Shown piece by piece: positions 50,676 through 63,168 of a stretch of DNA of 64,000 bases. Made by a program: the position numbers and the translations under genes. This DNA is from Hirundichthys speculiger. Taxonomy: Eukaryota > Chordata > Actinopteri > Beloniformes > Exocoetidae. Numbering within the stretch: position 1 is the stretch's first letter; each line of letters begins with the position of its first letter. The DNA lies in NCBI GenBank assembly GCA_018398805.1, contig JAGFBZ010002025.1, forward strand, positions 248,001 through 312,000, read 5' to 3'. The notes beneath the pieces were generated by a model, which made no database searches, was not told where the DNA came from, and worked only from the letters and a program-made list of their open reading frames with translations.

Positions 50676-51250
50676 TCAGTGGAACAGTGGTGGACCAGGT
50701 CTTCAGCTTCAAATTCCTGGGGATCCACATCTCTGAACTCCAGCCTGGTTAATAAGCCTCACCAGCAGCTTCATACTACACTGACAGCTACCTGCACTTT
50801 AACTTGAATTTACTAGAATTTACTTACATTTGCACTGCTCATACTATACATATACTGTACATATATATTTTTCAGTATTTTTCATAACCTAGTCTCGTAC
50901 ATTTCATTCTCCTTAACAACCTGTACACATGTATATAACCTGCTCACTACCAATGTATCATTACCATGTATAAAATATTTTTCATTCTTGCACTATTCAC
51001 AAACATCTGCAAATAAGGTATATAACATGTATATTCCTCATACTGATGCTATTTCTTTGTGTGTGTGTATATATATCTTGCACTATTATTTATGTCCATA
51101 ATAAGTCTTCCCTGTTCATTTGTAAATATTCTTCAACATTACAAATGCACTTCTACCTGTCTTTTGTTGCTTTGTACAGTGACATATGCTATGACAACAA
51201 AGTTTCATCCATTCAAATCGAATCTAATTTCATCTATCTGTCTGGTCTCC
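50676..51250 (+). pseudogene. LINE 3' fragment (reverse transcriptase end plus 3'UTR)
   Basis: The plus strand encodes VVDQVFSFKFLGIHISE, the segment seen near the C terminus of a common teleost LINE reverse transcriptase (compare VDSFKFLGIHISEDLTW). It then jumps to a 3'UTR rich in TTGCACT motifs and ends near ATGCTATGACAACAAAGTTT, which resembles the usual ACAATGACAATAAAG-like tail. Much of the coding part between is deleted. The element is inactive; L2/Rex1-like is my best guess for the clade. Confidence 0.65.
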
Positions 51251-51848
51251 ATAATTTGGTTTGTGCATGAATGACCTAGAACTGAAGGTTAATTATTGTT
51301 ATGAAGGTGTGCTTTATGGGTTTTTCTGGATGGTTTTTGCAATTGCCTGTGACTAGTTTATTACTTTTGAAAACTTACTAAGTGTGTCACCTGGATAGGT
51401 AACAATAGGCACTAGCAGACAACTCCAAAGAAGAAGAACGTGTAGAAAGAAAGCGCTATTTTCATAGCACAGCTTATTGTGGCTGACACATCCTCTCACC
51501 TCTGGTTCTTATTTAATTTATTTTATTGCACTTTGTGTCTCTGCACACCAACATAAAACTGTTTTGTAAGCCGAATATTGAAGGTAAATCAGATGTATTT
51601 TGACAAGGATTTGAAATGGAAATTGCTGTACAATTTTTTTAAAAAAAGGCATGATTGTATGTGTGTACATTGTAGGGATGTAAATGTATCTTCCAGGGTT
51701 CTGACACCTAATGGTTGCAATATTCAGTAACATGTGCAGCATTGGAAAACAAATAGTGACCAGTGGGTCTCAGCAATTTAACTGGTATCTTCCTATTCAC
51801 TGTATGCATGTATATGTGTACATTACATGTACGTATATCATACCTTTA

Positions 51849-51983
51849 TTCAATTCAATTCAATTCAATTTTATTTGTATAGTGTCTGTTACAATGCAGA
51901 GACCTATAGCATGATTGCAGAGCAAATATCATTAAGTAAAATTATAATATTAAATCCTAATCAAGGATTATGGCAAGTAATAT
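51849..51983. repeat. AATTCAATTTTATTTGTATAG dispersed repeat, short copy
   Basis: It begins with four TTCAA units followed by TTTTATTTGTATAG, and shares CAGAGCAAATATCATTAA and ATGGCAAGTAA with the longer copy at 55272. It is followed by an AT-rich tandem (ATTACATATATG units, 51978-52030). The parent element class is not known to me. Confidence 0.65.
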
Positions 51984-52927
51984 ATTACATATATGTAACA
52001 TATATTACATATATGTAAATTACATATGTGAGAGCCTATACATATGTACCTTGAGTCAAAAAAAATTTCTTGACTGACTAATATTCTTATAAGAACTACA
52101 CTTAAAGACTCGTGTAATAATGTGAGGAGAAGAGCAAACTCTTACTTACAATGTTACGATTCATCGCGTCACACACTGATAATGCTCAGTAAATGTACCT
52201 GAAAGTTATCAGCACTGTGTGCTCTATTACTGTTCTCATGCACAGCCCTGAGCATTTTTTTTTTCACAGAAACAAGCATAATGCATTGGTTACAGAGGTT
52301 TCCAAGGCACAAGTGTGCAATATTAGGAACAGATGAGTTGCTCTGCAGGGGGATGAGGAGTGGAGGAGAGGAGTCCAGAATCTCCAATCAGAAGTTTCTC
52401 TCTGAGGCCTGCGAAGTACTGCTGAATTTCTGGAAGCTCTGTTCCCACTGAGTCATAAATAACACTCAAAGTATACTTGGCACATCTTATCTCTGTGGCT
52501 TATTGAAGAAAAAAGCTTCAAAAAAGAAGATTAAATAAACCATCCATGGTTTAAATGTTTTGACTTCACACTCATTTTAAGCACATTTAAAACTGAAGTA
52601 AAGCACCGAATAATGTCGGTGTATTTTGGTTGCGTTTGATGAATGATGAGATATGTTTGTACAATTAAATCTGAAATCGAAGCAGTTTGGCCGAAAAATT
52701 ACGCTGTGATTCACATTTTCCTCATAACGGGCAAAGCTGTCGTTGAAGAAGCCCAAAAGTGACATCAGTTTCATGGTTTGCTGCAGAACTGCTCTGTTCT
52801 TAGTTGGTTTCGGTGAATGTTGGTAATTATCTTTAATGCTGCTTTAGGTGAAATGGATCACAGAATAAGAACTTTTCATTTTGGCTGCTCCCTGATTGGG
52901 TGATCTGCATGAATGATTCAGTATAGG

Positions 52928-53003
52928 TTTTACACTGGATCCCCTTCCTGACGCAACTGGGATTTGAACCCAGGCAACGGCACTACCACTAAACTACTGG
53001 GGA
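52928..53003 (-). mobile_element. tRNA-derived SINE head
   Basis: On the minus strand an A box (TAGTTTAGTGGTAG, 52983-52996) and a B box (GGTTCAAATCC, 52960-52970) stand at tRNA-like spacing. They are followed by TTGCGTCAGGAAGGGGATCC and AGTGTAAAAC, a body sequence common in fish repeats. The A and B boxes would form an internal RNA polymerase III promoter. It lacks an acceptor stem and does not fold as a functional tRNA, so it is called as a truncated SINE and not as a tRNA gene. Confidence 0.7.
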
Positions 53004-54259
53004 GGCCAAATAGATCATAGAACACTGGGGAAAAAAATGAAGATGATTGTTTGGTATTGTCCTTTGATGTTTAAGAAAGTGTTACTAAACAAAGGACAGC
53101 AGTAAAACTAATTCTTAAGATTCTACCCCTGAGCCTCAGTCCCTCAGCTGTTAGCTAGCTTCACTGAAGCTGTGATCCACCTGTGGGACTGGGATGAGGA
53201 GTCTGGAATGACCACATTAGTTGGTATTATCAGGAGAAGGGAGATTTTGATGAGTATGTGAAGTTTGTTTGCTGCACACAAACCAGCTGAAGTCAGAGAC
53301 TGTGACATCAGTGTTCATTTTCAGCGGCTATCATGATGGGAACACCGACAGCCGCTTTAGAGATTAAACACTTAAATGAGCTTTTCCAAGTAGAGGAAGC
53401 TCCTACCTGTCTAGTTTAATTCATTCAGCATCCGGGAGCAGATTTAAGCATGGGTGATATGGGCAGCTGCCTAGGGCAGTGTCTTAACTGAGGCAACATG
53501 AGCACAGAAAATGACTGAAGTCAGAAACTTTTTCTCTGGTGGGGAAGGAACCTGCGCTTGTGCGTGTGAGAGGTACCAACTAGATATAGTTGGGCTAAAG
53601 CGATAGCATGGGCTCTGGAACCAATCTCCCCCAGAGGACCCGGACCTTGTTCCAATCTCCCTGATTGGGAGCCTGTCTGCTCGGGCTTCTCTCCAGCAGA
53701 TGACAAGACAGCTTCCTTGCACTTCTGGGCTCAAAAACTGGCTCCAACTATTGTTTATGCTTATACGCTGAACAGCAGCTTCAGAAGACCCAGCATTCTT
53801 GGAGTCGTTGGCAGGAGAGTCTGAATTTGCTCCTAAAGGGGGAGTTGCAGCCACAAAGCTGTCTGTGCCTGTCCTCAAACCCGATGGTGGACACCTTGGA
53901 TTTGAGGGGTCATCAGGCTGAATAGGAAGTCCAAATGAGCTTGGTTAGCTTGAGGGGTTCTGGAAGTAGCTGACAGCTACCAGCAGGACAAGCAGATAGT
54001 CCTCAGTGGGTGCTGAGGCAAAAATATGGATATGGGGTGAGTTAAGTGAGGCCACGGAAAGTGACTTTTGACTGTCTAAGTGAAGATTCTGGCAAGCTGT
54101 CAGGGATATCAGACGAAGAAAGCAATGCTTCACAAACACTGGATACTGAGGGTAGGCTGCTGCTGCTGGCTAAATGTGTCACATGGAGTTACATGATGAG
54201 TAAGAATTGCTGTAGTTTAGGGGTAGATTGACAGATTTTCACTTTCAGTTCTCAAAATC

Positions 54260-54314
54260 CATCCATCCATCCATTTTCTATACCCGTTTCATCCTTGAAG
54301 GGTCACGGGGATCT
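54260..54314 (-). mobile_element. 55-bp LINE 3'-end stub with 12-bp target duplication
   Basis: The insert reads, on the minus strand, GATCCCCGTGACCCTTCAAG then GGATGAAACGGGTATAGAAA and ends in GGATGGATGG, the 3' terminus and short tandem tail of a Rex3-like LINE. It is bracketed by the 12-base direct repeat GTTCTCAAAATC at 54248-54259 and 54315-54326. This is an extremely 5'-truncated retrotransposition event. Confidence 0.85.
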
Positions 54315-54349
54315 GTTCTCAAAATCATGACTGAATATTCTTTTAAATA

Positions 54350-54445
54350 CTTTATGGCTCTAGTGGGCTTTATTGACAGAGAGAGGTTGGAGAGACAAGC
54401 AGCAAGGGGTCACAGGCTGGGAGTTGAACCTGCGAACCTTTGCAG
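54350..54445. repeat. Dispersed repeat fragment
   Basis: GACAGAGAGAGGTTGGAGAG followed by ACAAGCAGCAAGGGGTCACA and GGCTGGGAGTTGAACCTGCG recalls a widespread teleost repeat with a GGGAGTCGAACC-like motif. I do not know its class, and the ends are approximate. Confidence 0.4.
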
Positions 54446-55271
54446 GAGAACTATAGTCTCTGCACATTATAGTCTCTGTGACAACTTTTTTCCAAGTCCG
54501 TCATGCTCCTCAGAGAACAGCTTTTCACTCTGGAAACTCAGAGAGCTTTCCTCCAAGGCAAACACAATATTTTAGTCTGATATGAACATAGCATCCCTTT
54601 GTGTGCACAACACATTTACTTTCCATATTGATATTTTAAAGGTCATCTGAAGCCAACAAAATCTGTGAGCAGAAAAAAATAGTGACAAGATAGTAATAAT
54701 GAAGCCAGCTGCTAATGAGACAGATATTTTACTAACATCATTTGTAGAAATGGAAAAGAGAATAAAAAGCGTGTATTTACATGATTGTATGAATTAAAAT
54801 GTTGGATGTGCAAATAATCAACGTTAATTTTTGTGACATCACAGCTGCTGCCAAGTTTTGCAGGATTTGGTAAGCAGTCTGTGGTGCAGAAAACGCTGCT
54901 CTTTCCTCTCATCTAACAGGGTGACAGCAGGACTGGAGCTGCAGATAAAAGCCAGAGTGCTGAAAGCTTGTTGATAAAGAGAGCAGCAACCATGAACCAG
55001 CATGCTGGGACTGTAGTGATGACAGGTCAACAGACATACTTCACACTTGTGCACTCTTTTCAACCGTTCACTCACGGAACATGAGCATAATATGAACACA
55101 AATATAATACATAAATCCCACACAAAGTTGGGCAATAAAGAAAACTTAATGTCCTTTGTTCTTATATGTACAGTAAAGTGAACGGTTGAAACCCAGAGTG
55201 GGTTATTTTACTTCAGCTGACCCAACGACAGGTTAATGAGTTCCAGCAGAAAGGGAAATCAAAAGATCTAT

Positions 55272-56510
55272 TTAAGTTCAATTCAACTTTATTTGTATAG
55301 CATTTCTTACAATACAAATTGTCTGCCAGGTGCTTTTCAGAGACCAAGAGTATGACCCCTGAGCAAATATTATTAAATCTTAATTAAAGAACAATGGCAA
55401 GTAAAAAAAAACTCCCGTAGCTAGAGAAAAACCTTTGAGCCAAACAGTAGCAGAGATGATTCTATAAACAGACTTTTTAAGCAGTAACACTGAGGAGATC
55501 AGAGGGTCAGACTGCAGGTCAGCATGTTAAGTTGATATCTCAGAGACATCTATGTAGACAGGTGGAGGTTAACGCTGGCATGGTCAGAAGGTGGAACTGC
55601 AGGTCAGTATGTAACTCTGAAAACTCTGGCCTGAAAGCATAAGAAAAAGGGAAAAGGGGAGCAGAACAGCACAAGAAACTACAACAGCAATGAAGTGGAG
55701 TTACAGTTATGAGGTACTCCTAATTAACTATGGATACAGCTGAAGGAAGAAGAGGAAAGACGGGGAGAGAAAAGGAGTCAGAACACCACTCAGTGGATCA
55801 TATTGGTGTCCCCCTGCAGTGTAGGCCTATAGCAGCATGGCTATGATGAGGCTGTGATCAAGACCAGTCTGCTCTGGCTCAGGTTTCAGCCATTCCAATA
55901 ACTGTATGACTATTACACACTAACACACTACTTGTTTAGATGTACTATAGGCTTTACTAAACATAAATGTTTTAAGTTTAGTTTTAAAGATGGAGGTAAT
56001 GTCAGCCTCCTTAATCCAAACTGGTAGCTGGTAATATAGTAAAGGTGGCTGATAGTAGAAGGCCATCCTCCAAATCTACTTTAGACATTTTAGGAACGAC
56101 GAATAATCCTGCACTCTGAGAGCAGGAAAGCTCTATTAGGAGCATAAAGCGTTATCAAGTCTTGTAAATAACAAGAAGCTTGGCCATCAAGGGCCTTATG
56201 CCAGTAACAGAGGTTTGAATTTGTTTCGAAAGTTTACGGGAAGCCAATCTCGTGCTGCTGCATTTTAGATCAGCTGGAGGCTATTTAGTGAATTACTTGG
56301 ACATTATTGCTATTATCACATTACAATAATCTAGTCTAGAAGAGGCAAATGCATGGATTTGTTTTTCAGCATCACCCTGAGAGAGGATGCTCCTAATCTT
56401 GGCGATATTACGGAGGGGAAAAACCTTATTAATATGCTGTTTAAACTGGCTTTTCAGATTTCCGGGGTGGTTTGGGATGGTTAGAGTAAGTGTGAGGCTT
56501 TCGAATGTAT
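55272..56510. repeat. Long copy of the AATTCAACTTTATTTGTATAG dispersed repeat
   Basis: It opens with AGTTCAATTCAACTTTATTT and runs for about 1.2 kb through segments familiar from teleost dispersed repeats: GAGCAAATATTATTAAATC, GTCCCCCTGCAGTGTAGGCC with TATAGCAGCATGGC, CTGGTAGCTGGT and CTAGTCTAGAAGAGGCAAAT. The first 150 bases match the short copy at 51849. No open frame of note is present. The 3' limit is approximate and the element type unknown. Confidence 0.6.
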
Positions 56511-57303
56511 TATAATCACATTTAGGTTTGTTATTACTTGAATCTGGTAGCGATAGCGAAAGTCACATTTCTCTTCCTCTTATTTACTGCAGGCTCTCTG
56601 TTCAGTAGCCTCTCTGTCTCCATTTGTGTCACATCACATGAGGGTGACAGTGAAAGAATGTGACAATATATCTTCTCTGCAGAGCAGCCACTAGTAGACC
56701 AGACAGGACACATGCAAATGCATTTAAAGTTTGGACCAAACATGCAGTTTTATGTGAATATGTCTCAGTATGTTAATATTGAGACATAGAAAACATAATA
56801 GAAGAAAGTGCTGAATAATAACAACAACTCCAAGAATCTGTTATTAAATATCTTAGATCTGGATCTCAGGTGACACGGTGCTGCAGCAGAGATCAGCCCT
56901 GTCACCTTACATCAGGAATAATCTGTGATTCATTTAGCTGTCCAGGTTGATTCTTTCTGTATAGTTTGCATGCTTGACCTATTTGTGTTGCTAAATTAGT
57001 TCTGAGTTTGGTCATTCATAGTCATCTTTTCTTGCATTGTTGTTGCCAGAAGTGCATGTACAGTCCCAGACATGTGCAGGCTGCACCTCACAAGTCACTG
57101 AGGGTCGGCTGAGATCAGCCCCAAAAACATGTCAGCTCTAGATTATTATATGCATATCCATGCAGAGTGGTTTTTACAAAGATGATAAGGTTCTAACAAA
57201 ATGTGACTTTTTGTTTTACAGGAATAATTTAGGCTACATAATGGCTCAGATGAAGCATTTATTATTTATCAACTCAACACCTAAAATAAACCAATTTTAC
57301 ATA

Positions 57304-57669
57304 CAGTCATGGAAAAAATTATTAGATCACCATTTTTTCTTCACTTTCTTGTTCATTTTAATACCTGGTACCACTAAACGTCATCACGTGACTAAAACAG
57401 ACAGAAAAGAAAACACTGAATGCATAAAAGCAGTGTTTTTGGCAGTACAACGCCATAGCTATTGATGTAAAAACTTAAGTGATTTAGGTTATAATCAAGA
57501 AAACCGTGGAAAATGATAAGATATCAGCTCTTAAATAAAACTCTTATGAGCAATCTTTGTGGTTATCGTTATGTTTGTCCAAACAAATGTACCTTTAGTT
57601 GTACCAGGCATTAAAATGAACAAGAAACTGAAGAAAACAAGGGTGGTCTAATAATTTTTTCCATGACTG
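57304..57669. mobile_element. TA-flanked Tc1/mariner-type MITE, copy 2
   Basis: It begins CAGTCATGGAAAAAATTATT and ends AATAATTTTTTCCATGACTG with TA on each side (57302-57303 and 57670-57671). It differs from copy 1 at 34694 by only scattered substitutions and a small deletion, so both descend from a recent burst. A chance open frame at 57160-57465 runs into it. Confidence 0.92.
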
Positions 57670-58139
57670 TATTTTAAGACTAATAACTGCTGTCACTCCA
57701 AAGAAAATGTAAGAAGCATAATGCATGATGTCAGACAATGTGCCAACAAGTGCATATGACGAAATGCAAATAAACTAATGAATACCAGCACAAACTCGTC
57801 TGGCAGCTTGATATGAAGCTCGATGGAAACAAAGATGGAGAGGTAGAAAAAAACTCTGGCTACTTCTGAAAACACCTCATTAAGTGAATGACTTCATACT
57901 TTCAAAGTGACAATGTTGTGTTATGTTGAAGTTTTGCATTTGGTAATCATGTTAAAAACACACAGAAATGCTCTTAAGCACAAAAAAAAGTGTTTATTTT
58001 TTTTCTTTCCAAATATTACCTGTAACCACAAATATAAATTATATGTTCTGGAATTTCGTCATTCTTCATTGTGAATAAAATATTCAAACTGAGCCTCAAG
58101 TAATTGCAAAAATGTCATTGTGTGTAATGAAACAACACG

Positions 58140-58600
58140 AAGAAAAAGAAAGCAGAAGGATTACATTTTCCAATTCACGAGTCAGGCGAGCAAGCGAGGC
58201 GGCAGCCCCTTCCTCAAGAATAACTCGAGCCATTTATCAGTATATTACCCTGAAAGTTTTTCAAGACAATTTTCAAAGGTGACCGGTTAGACGAGAAGGC
58301 GCTGATGATGAGGATTTAAGAAGCAGGAATTTAGTAATTAAAAATGTCACCATTGTATATGTTAATGAGAACCATAAAAAGAAAAAAGAGTTTGATTGGA
58401 ACAGTGGTAGAAGCTATTTCTGCATCGCTCCGGTGAGAGAGGCTTACTGAGGGATAACTCAATATTCATGGAAACAAGGCAATGGTCTGTGTAAGTGACA
58501 TTAGGAGCTAATCGGAAACAAGCCCCCTCTAATTAGCCATTACCAAAATAACAGACTGAGGTCATAGTTATTGCTTTCCCTTATGGGGAACACTGGTCTA
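58140..58600. promoter_or_regulatory. Candidate conserved non-coding element upstream of pdzrn3
   Basis: This is a repeat-free stretch about 14 kb 5' of pdzrn3 with motifs such as TTTAGTAATTAAAAATGTCA, GGGATAACTCAATATTCATG, CTCTAATTAGCCATTACC and GAGCTAATCGG. The mix of homeodomain-type TAATTA sites with GC-richer spacers stands out from the surrounding AT-rich sequence. Conservation was not tested. Confidence 0.35.
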
Positions 58601-59717
58601 GGTCTGACTTGATTTGAATGGCTGCTGAAATGAAGTATTTATAGGGTTTTACTTTAAACACATGCTCTCATAATCAAGGGATAGTTGTCATTTTGTCCAG
58701 CGTCTGAGTTACTGTCATGTGGATTTAATAAATACAGAATTTAAAGAGGTAATTTATGGCAATTATTTTTAATTATTTTTTTCCATCTTTGGTTTATGGC
58801 TTTGACATTTATCCTCATAGATATCCTCTGGAACTCAGTTAAAATCTTCAGTGATGTGACCCTGTTTGAAATTTCTTTTGACTAAACTGTTAAAATGTTT
58901 TTTTTTTTGTTTGTTTGTTTTGTTTTTTCTTCATTTAGTACCTAATCCTGCGTGAACTTTCAGCCATGCTAAGTTTTATATCAAATCAAGAATGTGCCTG
59001 CTTGAAGTGGGTCCTGGCTCTGTGGGAAAAGTCAATGTCCCATGTTTCCATGCACCATTCAGGATGTTGCAATGTTGCAATCAAAACCTGATGGACCATG
59101 TAAAGCTGTTTGCTCATGGTAATGATGCTGTCAATCAAATATCATCCAACCACAACTGGAATAAAATAATAAAAGGGATAAAGAAATAAAAGAAAACTTC
59201 CTTGGAAACTTTAAGAGCTTTCTTTTGCTTTTTTGATCAAAAATGTTTAAATGACAAAGGACTACTTAAAATTCCAAAGCCATTTTTACAGGTAACAGTA
59301 ACCACTCAGTCATTTTTGTGTTGTCCTGCTGATGCTTAAATAAGATATATATCCATAAACACATAATGTATTTCTCAGTAAAGAGCTTTCAGCCAACTGT
59401 AGCGCTTAAAAAATCCATCATGATAAATAACTCAATGATCGCCTAACATTTTTCTGATAGGTAATAACACTGGAAAAGAAAAGGCTTGATTGCAGGAGCT
59501 GTATGTACACCTCTCTCACCGCCCAACTTCACATGCCTGAGAGGCAAATACCTCAGTTCTATTTGGTCCAGAGGACTGTTTGTCTGCCAACGTCGCTGCT
59601 TTACCTGGCCAGATCAGATGGAGAATGGAGATAGCATCCCTGCTTGTTCTTTGGAGTGATGTAAAAACAAACACACCCCCACTTCACAGCTGAAGGCAGT
59701 CTTCCTATAAATACTGC

Positions 59718-59719
<2 letters not shown>
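58601..59719. other. Intergenic, no gene seen
   Basis: This is AT-rich sequence with poly-T near 58898-58935. Short chance open frames only; no repeat family or gene was recognised. Confidence 0.55.

Positions 59720-59764
<45 letters not shown>
59720..59764. repeat. GA microsatellite followed by a G run
   Basis: This is a perfect GA run of about 22 units ending in a run of nine G (59764-59773), a likely polymorphic marker. The open frame of LSLSLS on the opposite strand is a shadow of it. Confidence 0.97.
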
Positions 59765-59773
<9 letters not shown>

Positions 59774-60479
59774 TCCTGCAGTCCCAGCAGGTTTTTTTTT
59801 TTTTCTTTTTTAATCAAGACATTAGAACTCTACTTACCATCCCATTTTATGACCTACATTATTAGACACAAATGAGCACGGGCCTGGATAACTTTTCCAT
59901 TTGGTGGAGGAATATGAACACATTAACATGAAAGTTGTTACGCTTTATTGTTTTGCATTTCTGATGGCTGCTGAAATAGCATAATATAAAGGAAATGTAC
60001 CACCGCACAGTGAAATAAAATGCATATTACATACGTAATTAGAAAAAATAGGGAAAATACGTTTGTTCTGTTAAAATATAGCCCTTTTGTATTGGTTTTT
60101 TTAATGGTTTTTTTTTTTTTGAAAGCCAGGGGCACTCATATTAAGATTTAAAGCATTGGTGTTGGTCTGAGACAAAAGAGAGTTTCAGGGCAGCTTCTGT
60201 GGGGTCATTTTTGCTGCAAACATATTGAGTGTAATTTGATGGAGGCCAGATACCTAAACTATGCACACACACAAAAAACATGCATATCCCTTTTTCAGGT
60301 CTTTACTCCACCCAGACAAAGAAAAAAAAAAAAAACAAGTCACCACCTGGATTTAAGTAGCAAATAGGTAAAAGCATCCCCTTGGAAAAGTACTGGAGTG
60401 ATATATATGTTTTGGCTACTAACAAGCCCTCACTAACCCTCACTGGTGCATTATGGAACCACTTCCTAAACAATCATGC

Positions 60480-61340
60480 TGGAAGAAGCATCCTATGGTT
60501 GTGGAAAAGATGCTATTCTGTTTCAGAAGGATCAAATTATTGGTACAACAACTGCTGAAGTGCTGAAATTACTAACACTGGGTTAAGAATTAGACAACAT
60601 GTTATTAAAAACTGTAAGGATATTGGTGAACCATCATCTCAGAGGAAGAAATGCGGTTGGAAAAGAAAATCATGAATAATTGTAACTGGAGCTCACTTAA
60701 ATGTTTGGTAAAATCTATTCTCAAAAGACCTCACAGCAATGTTAAATAATGAAAGTAAACACATTTCCACATGTACAATGTAAAGATAATTCAAGATATT
60801 CAAGAAAACCACAAATCAGTAAGGCTAACTGAAAAAAAAACAGAAAAAGGCTTCAGTTTGTTGGGAAGCCTAAAGATTGAACTATATGCAAAGATTGCCT
60901 TCTTGCAAGCCTGCAAGCCTGTGGGGACAGTATTATGATTTGGGGTTGATTTATGTCTAGGTTCACCTGTTTTATGTGCTCTGAACATTAGGTCATTACA
61001 TTTACACCATAACCAGGTTTTTCCATCAAAAGATTATTTTTCTTCCTGGTGGCATGGACAAAGTGTGAAGTGGTTTGGGGAGAATGACTTCATTTTCACA
61101 CTTGGATTGGCCATCACAAAGTTGTTACCCTTCTAAGGATCCTTGGAAGGAGATGGAGAAATCTACATACAGCAATGTATCCATAATAGTTAAACAACCT
61201 CCTAAACACTGTGAAAACACCATAACAGAATCCAGCTACTGGAAGTGCATCCCAGCAATAAGATCTCTGCAGCCACGAAGAGCCCAAGGCTGGATTTTAA
61301 TCATGGACAGAACCTGTCAAAAAACAAAAGGGAATTAATG
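60480..61340 (+). pseudogene. Degenerate Tc1-like transposase
   Basis: Scattered pieces in different plus-strand frames resemble a Tc1/mariner transposase in order. RKKCGWKRK near 60646-60672 fits the GRKRK nuclear-localisation/AT-hook part. GDSIMIWG near 60925-60948 corresponds to GGSIMxWGCF around the second catalytic aspartate region. LDWPSQSCYPSKDPWKEMEK at 61102-61161 corresponds to WPSQSPDLNPIExxWxxLK before the third acidic residue. The DLNPIE core is destroyed and several stops and frameshifts separate the pieces, so it is inactive. Terminal repeats were not identified. The third piece is clear; the first is weak. Confidence 0.5.
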
Positions 61341-63168
61341 AAGTTTGTAGCTGTATATGTGGTGGATTAAATGCATACTTCCATGATTTTCAGGCAGAAC
61401 ATTGAAAAAAATCCTGGTCTGAAGCAAGATAAATGCTAGTAGCTTAGCAAGTAGCTAGACTAGGTCTCTTTAGCTGTTGATATCATGACTAGTAACCATA
61501 AGAGTTTTTAGTTCATTGGCTTAATGGGTGAACCTGAAAGAAAACCGCTGTGGCATGTAAAGGAGGAAAACAAACAAAATGATGGTCACTGTTAATAAAA
61601 ATGGGTCAAACATTTCCAGAACCTTTCAAATGTACCATGCTACCAATTGTGACCATGAGAGAAGATGTTAGAGTGGCTGAGGATAAAGAACAGATGGAAG
61701 AGAGAAGCTTGGAAGAGGAAACAGCAAGAAATACACCATGGAGAGGAAAGGAAAAAATGATTTGGTTGGACTCAATGAACAAACTTTGGTTGAATTTTGG
61801 CAAGAAGGTCCCCTGTGATGTTTTAAAATCTTAATAGACTCAATGGAAAGAAGGTGGCTGAGCAACTGACAGTTCTCTTAAACAAGGAATAACAAAACAG
61901 GTTTATTCACCAATAAGTGCTTAACATTGCAATATTAATCACTCTAAAGAAACTTGTCTGCACAATGTTTTTGTGACAGCTGTTGGATAAAGACCAGACA
62001 GACGATTCTGGGGCTGAGTTTTGGTGACCTGTCCAAGATAAAGCCTGCGGTGTGAACTTAATGCAACGTCAAAACTCTTACAAGACAAGCACATTGTGTA
62101 ATCTGCATAAAGCAACAATCAGGCAACACTGAAAATGTTGTAGTCTAAACTTGTCTTCAGCAGTGGTCTACATGCATTCCAGATTAGTACATCTATTAGC
62201 CAACCCTTGAATCTTTCTTGATGTGTGCAAGAAACATCAATAGTGCACTGTTAGTGTCAGGCATTTTGGAAGTTTTTGATCATGATCAGCCAGAAACAAT
62301 ATGAAAAAAAAAAAAAAAAAATGGGAGATCAGCTAAAAGGGGGCAAAAATACTTTTGTGTACACATGATTGGAGTCAAGAAACAAGAGAATGCATTGTTT
62401 GTTCTTGCCCTCAAGAGAGACATATTGAACTGCTTCTCATCTGACCGGTTCATGATACATCAACACCGTAGTTAAGTTTGTCACTTTCACATAAATATTT
62501 CATTTTGGGGCTCTTATGGAAACAGTGGGTCTTCTTGGGAGGTAGGTCACAGAAACCGCTTAACACGAAGCCGAAGCAGCTTCTGAATATTTCTGCAAAT
62601 GTGTGAAAAACATCACTAGTATTTGTTCAGTTTTGCTTTGTTGGCTGGTTTGGAAACAACTCATCAAAGGCTTGAATGTCTTGGCAAACCTTTTCTTGCA
62701 GTGATGTCTTTGAAGTGCTCTCTTTGTAGAGCAGAAATAACATGTAGAATTGCAGGATGTACACATAATGGTATGAAGACAAAAGTATTGTGTTGTTTCT
62801 TAACCAGTCTAGAGAGTGCTATAAAAAACAATCAAACAAACAAACAAACAAAACCAAAAAAAAAACATTCCAACTTCATTCCAACTTCCAAATATAAGAT
62901 ATATTTGCAATCAATAATGCTGCACAGTTTCAGTGGACACACAATTGGCTTTGACATTTTAAGTATTTTTGTGTTAATTTGACCCTATAATTTGCAGAAA
63001 ATACAACTTTAAATTATTTGTTTTTGTTCTTTTTGTGTTTCTGTTATATCTGACCGTAAATAAATCATTGACAACCCAATTTAGTTAAAGTATTTATCAC
63101 CATCTGACCAGAAATGTATCCAGGTTTAAGACACTCCTGAACAGGTATGGATGATGGATGGATGGACG
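61341..63168. other. Intergenic, no gene seen
   Basis: This is AT-rich sequence with a CAAA microsatellite at 62832-62851 and poly-A runs. GGGGGCAAAAATACTTTTGT near 62338 recalls the terminus of Tc1-like elements and may mark the far end of the dead Tc1 copy. No gene was recognised. Confidence 0.5.

Noticed and set aside
52928..53003. A tRNA gene
   Set aside because: A and B boxes are present but no acceptor stem forms, and the sequence runs into a SINE body.
62832..62851. CAAA tandem as a CRISPR-like or structured array
   Set aside because: It is a plain tetranucleotide microsatellite without spacers.
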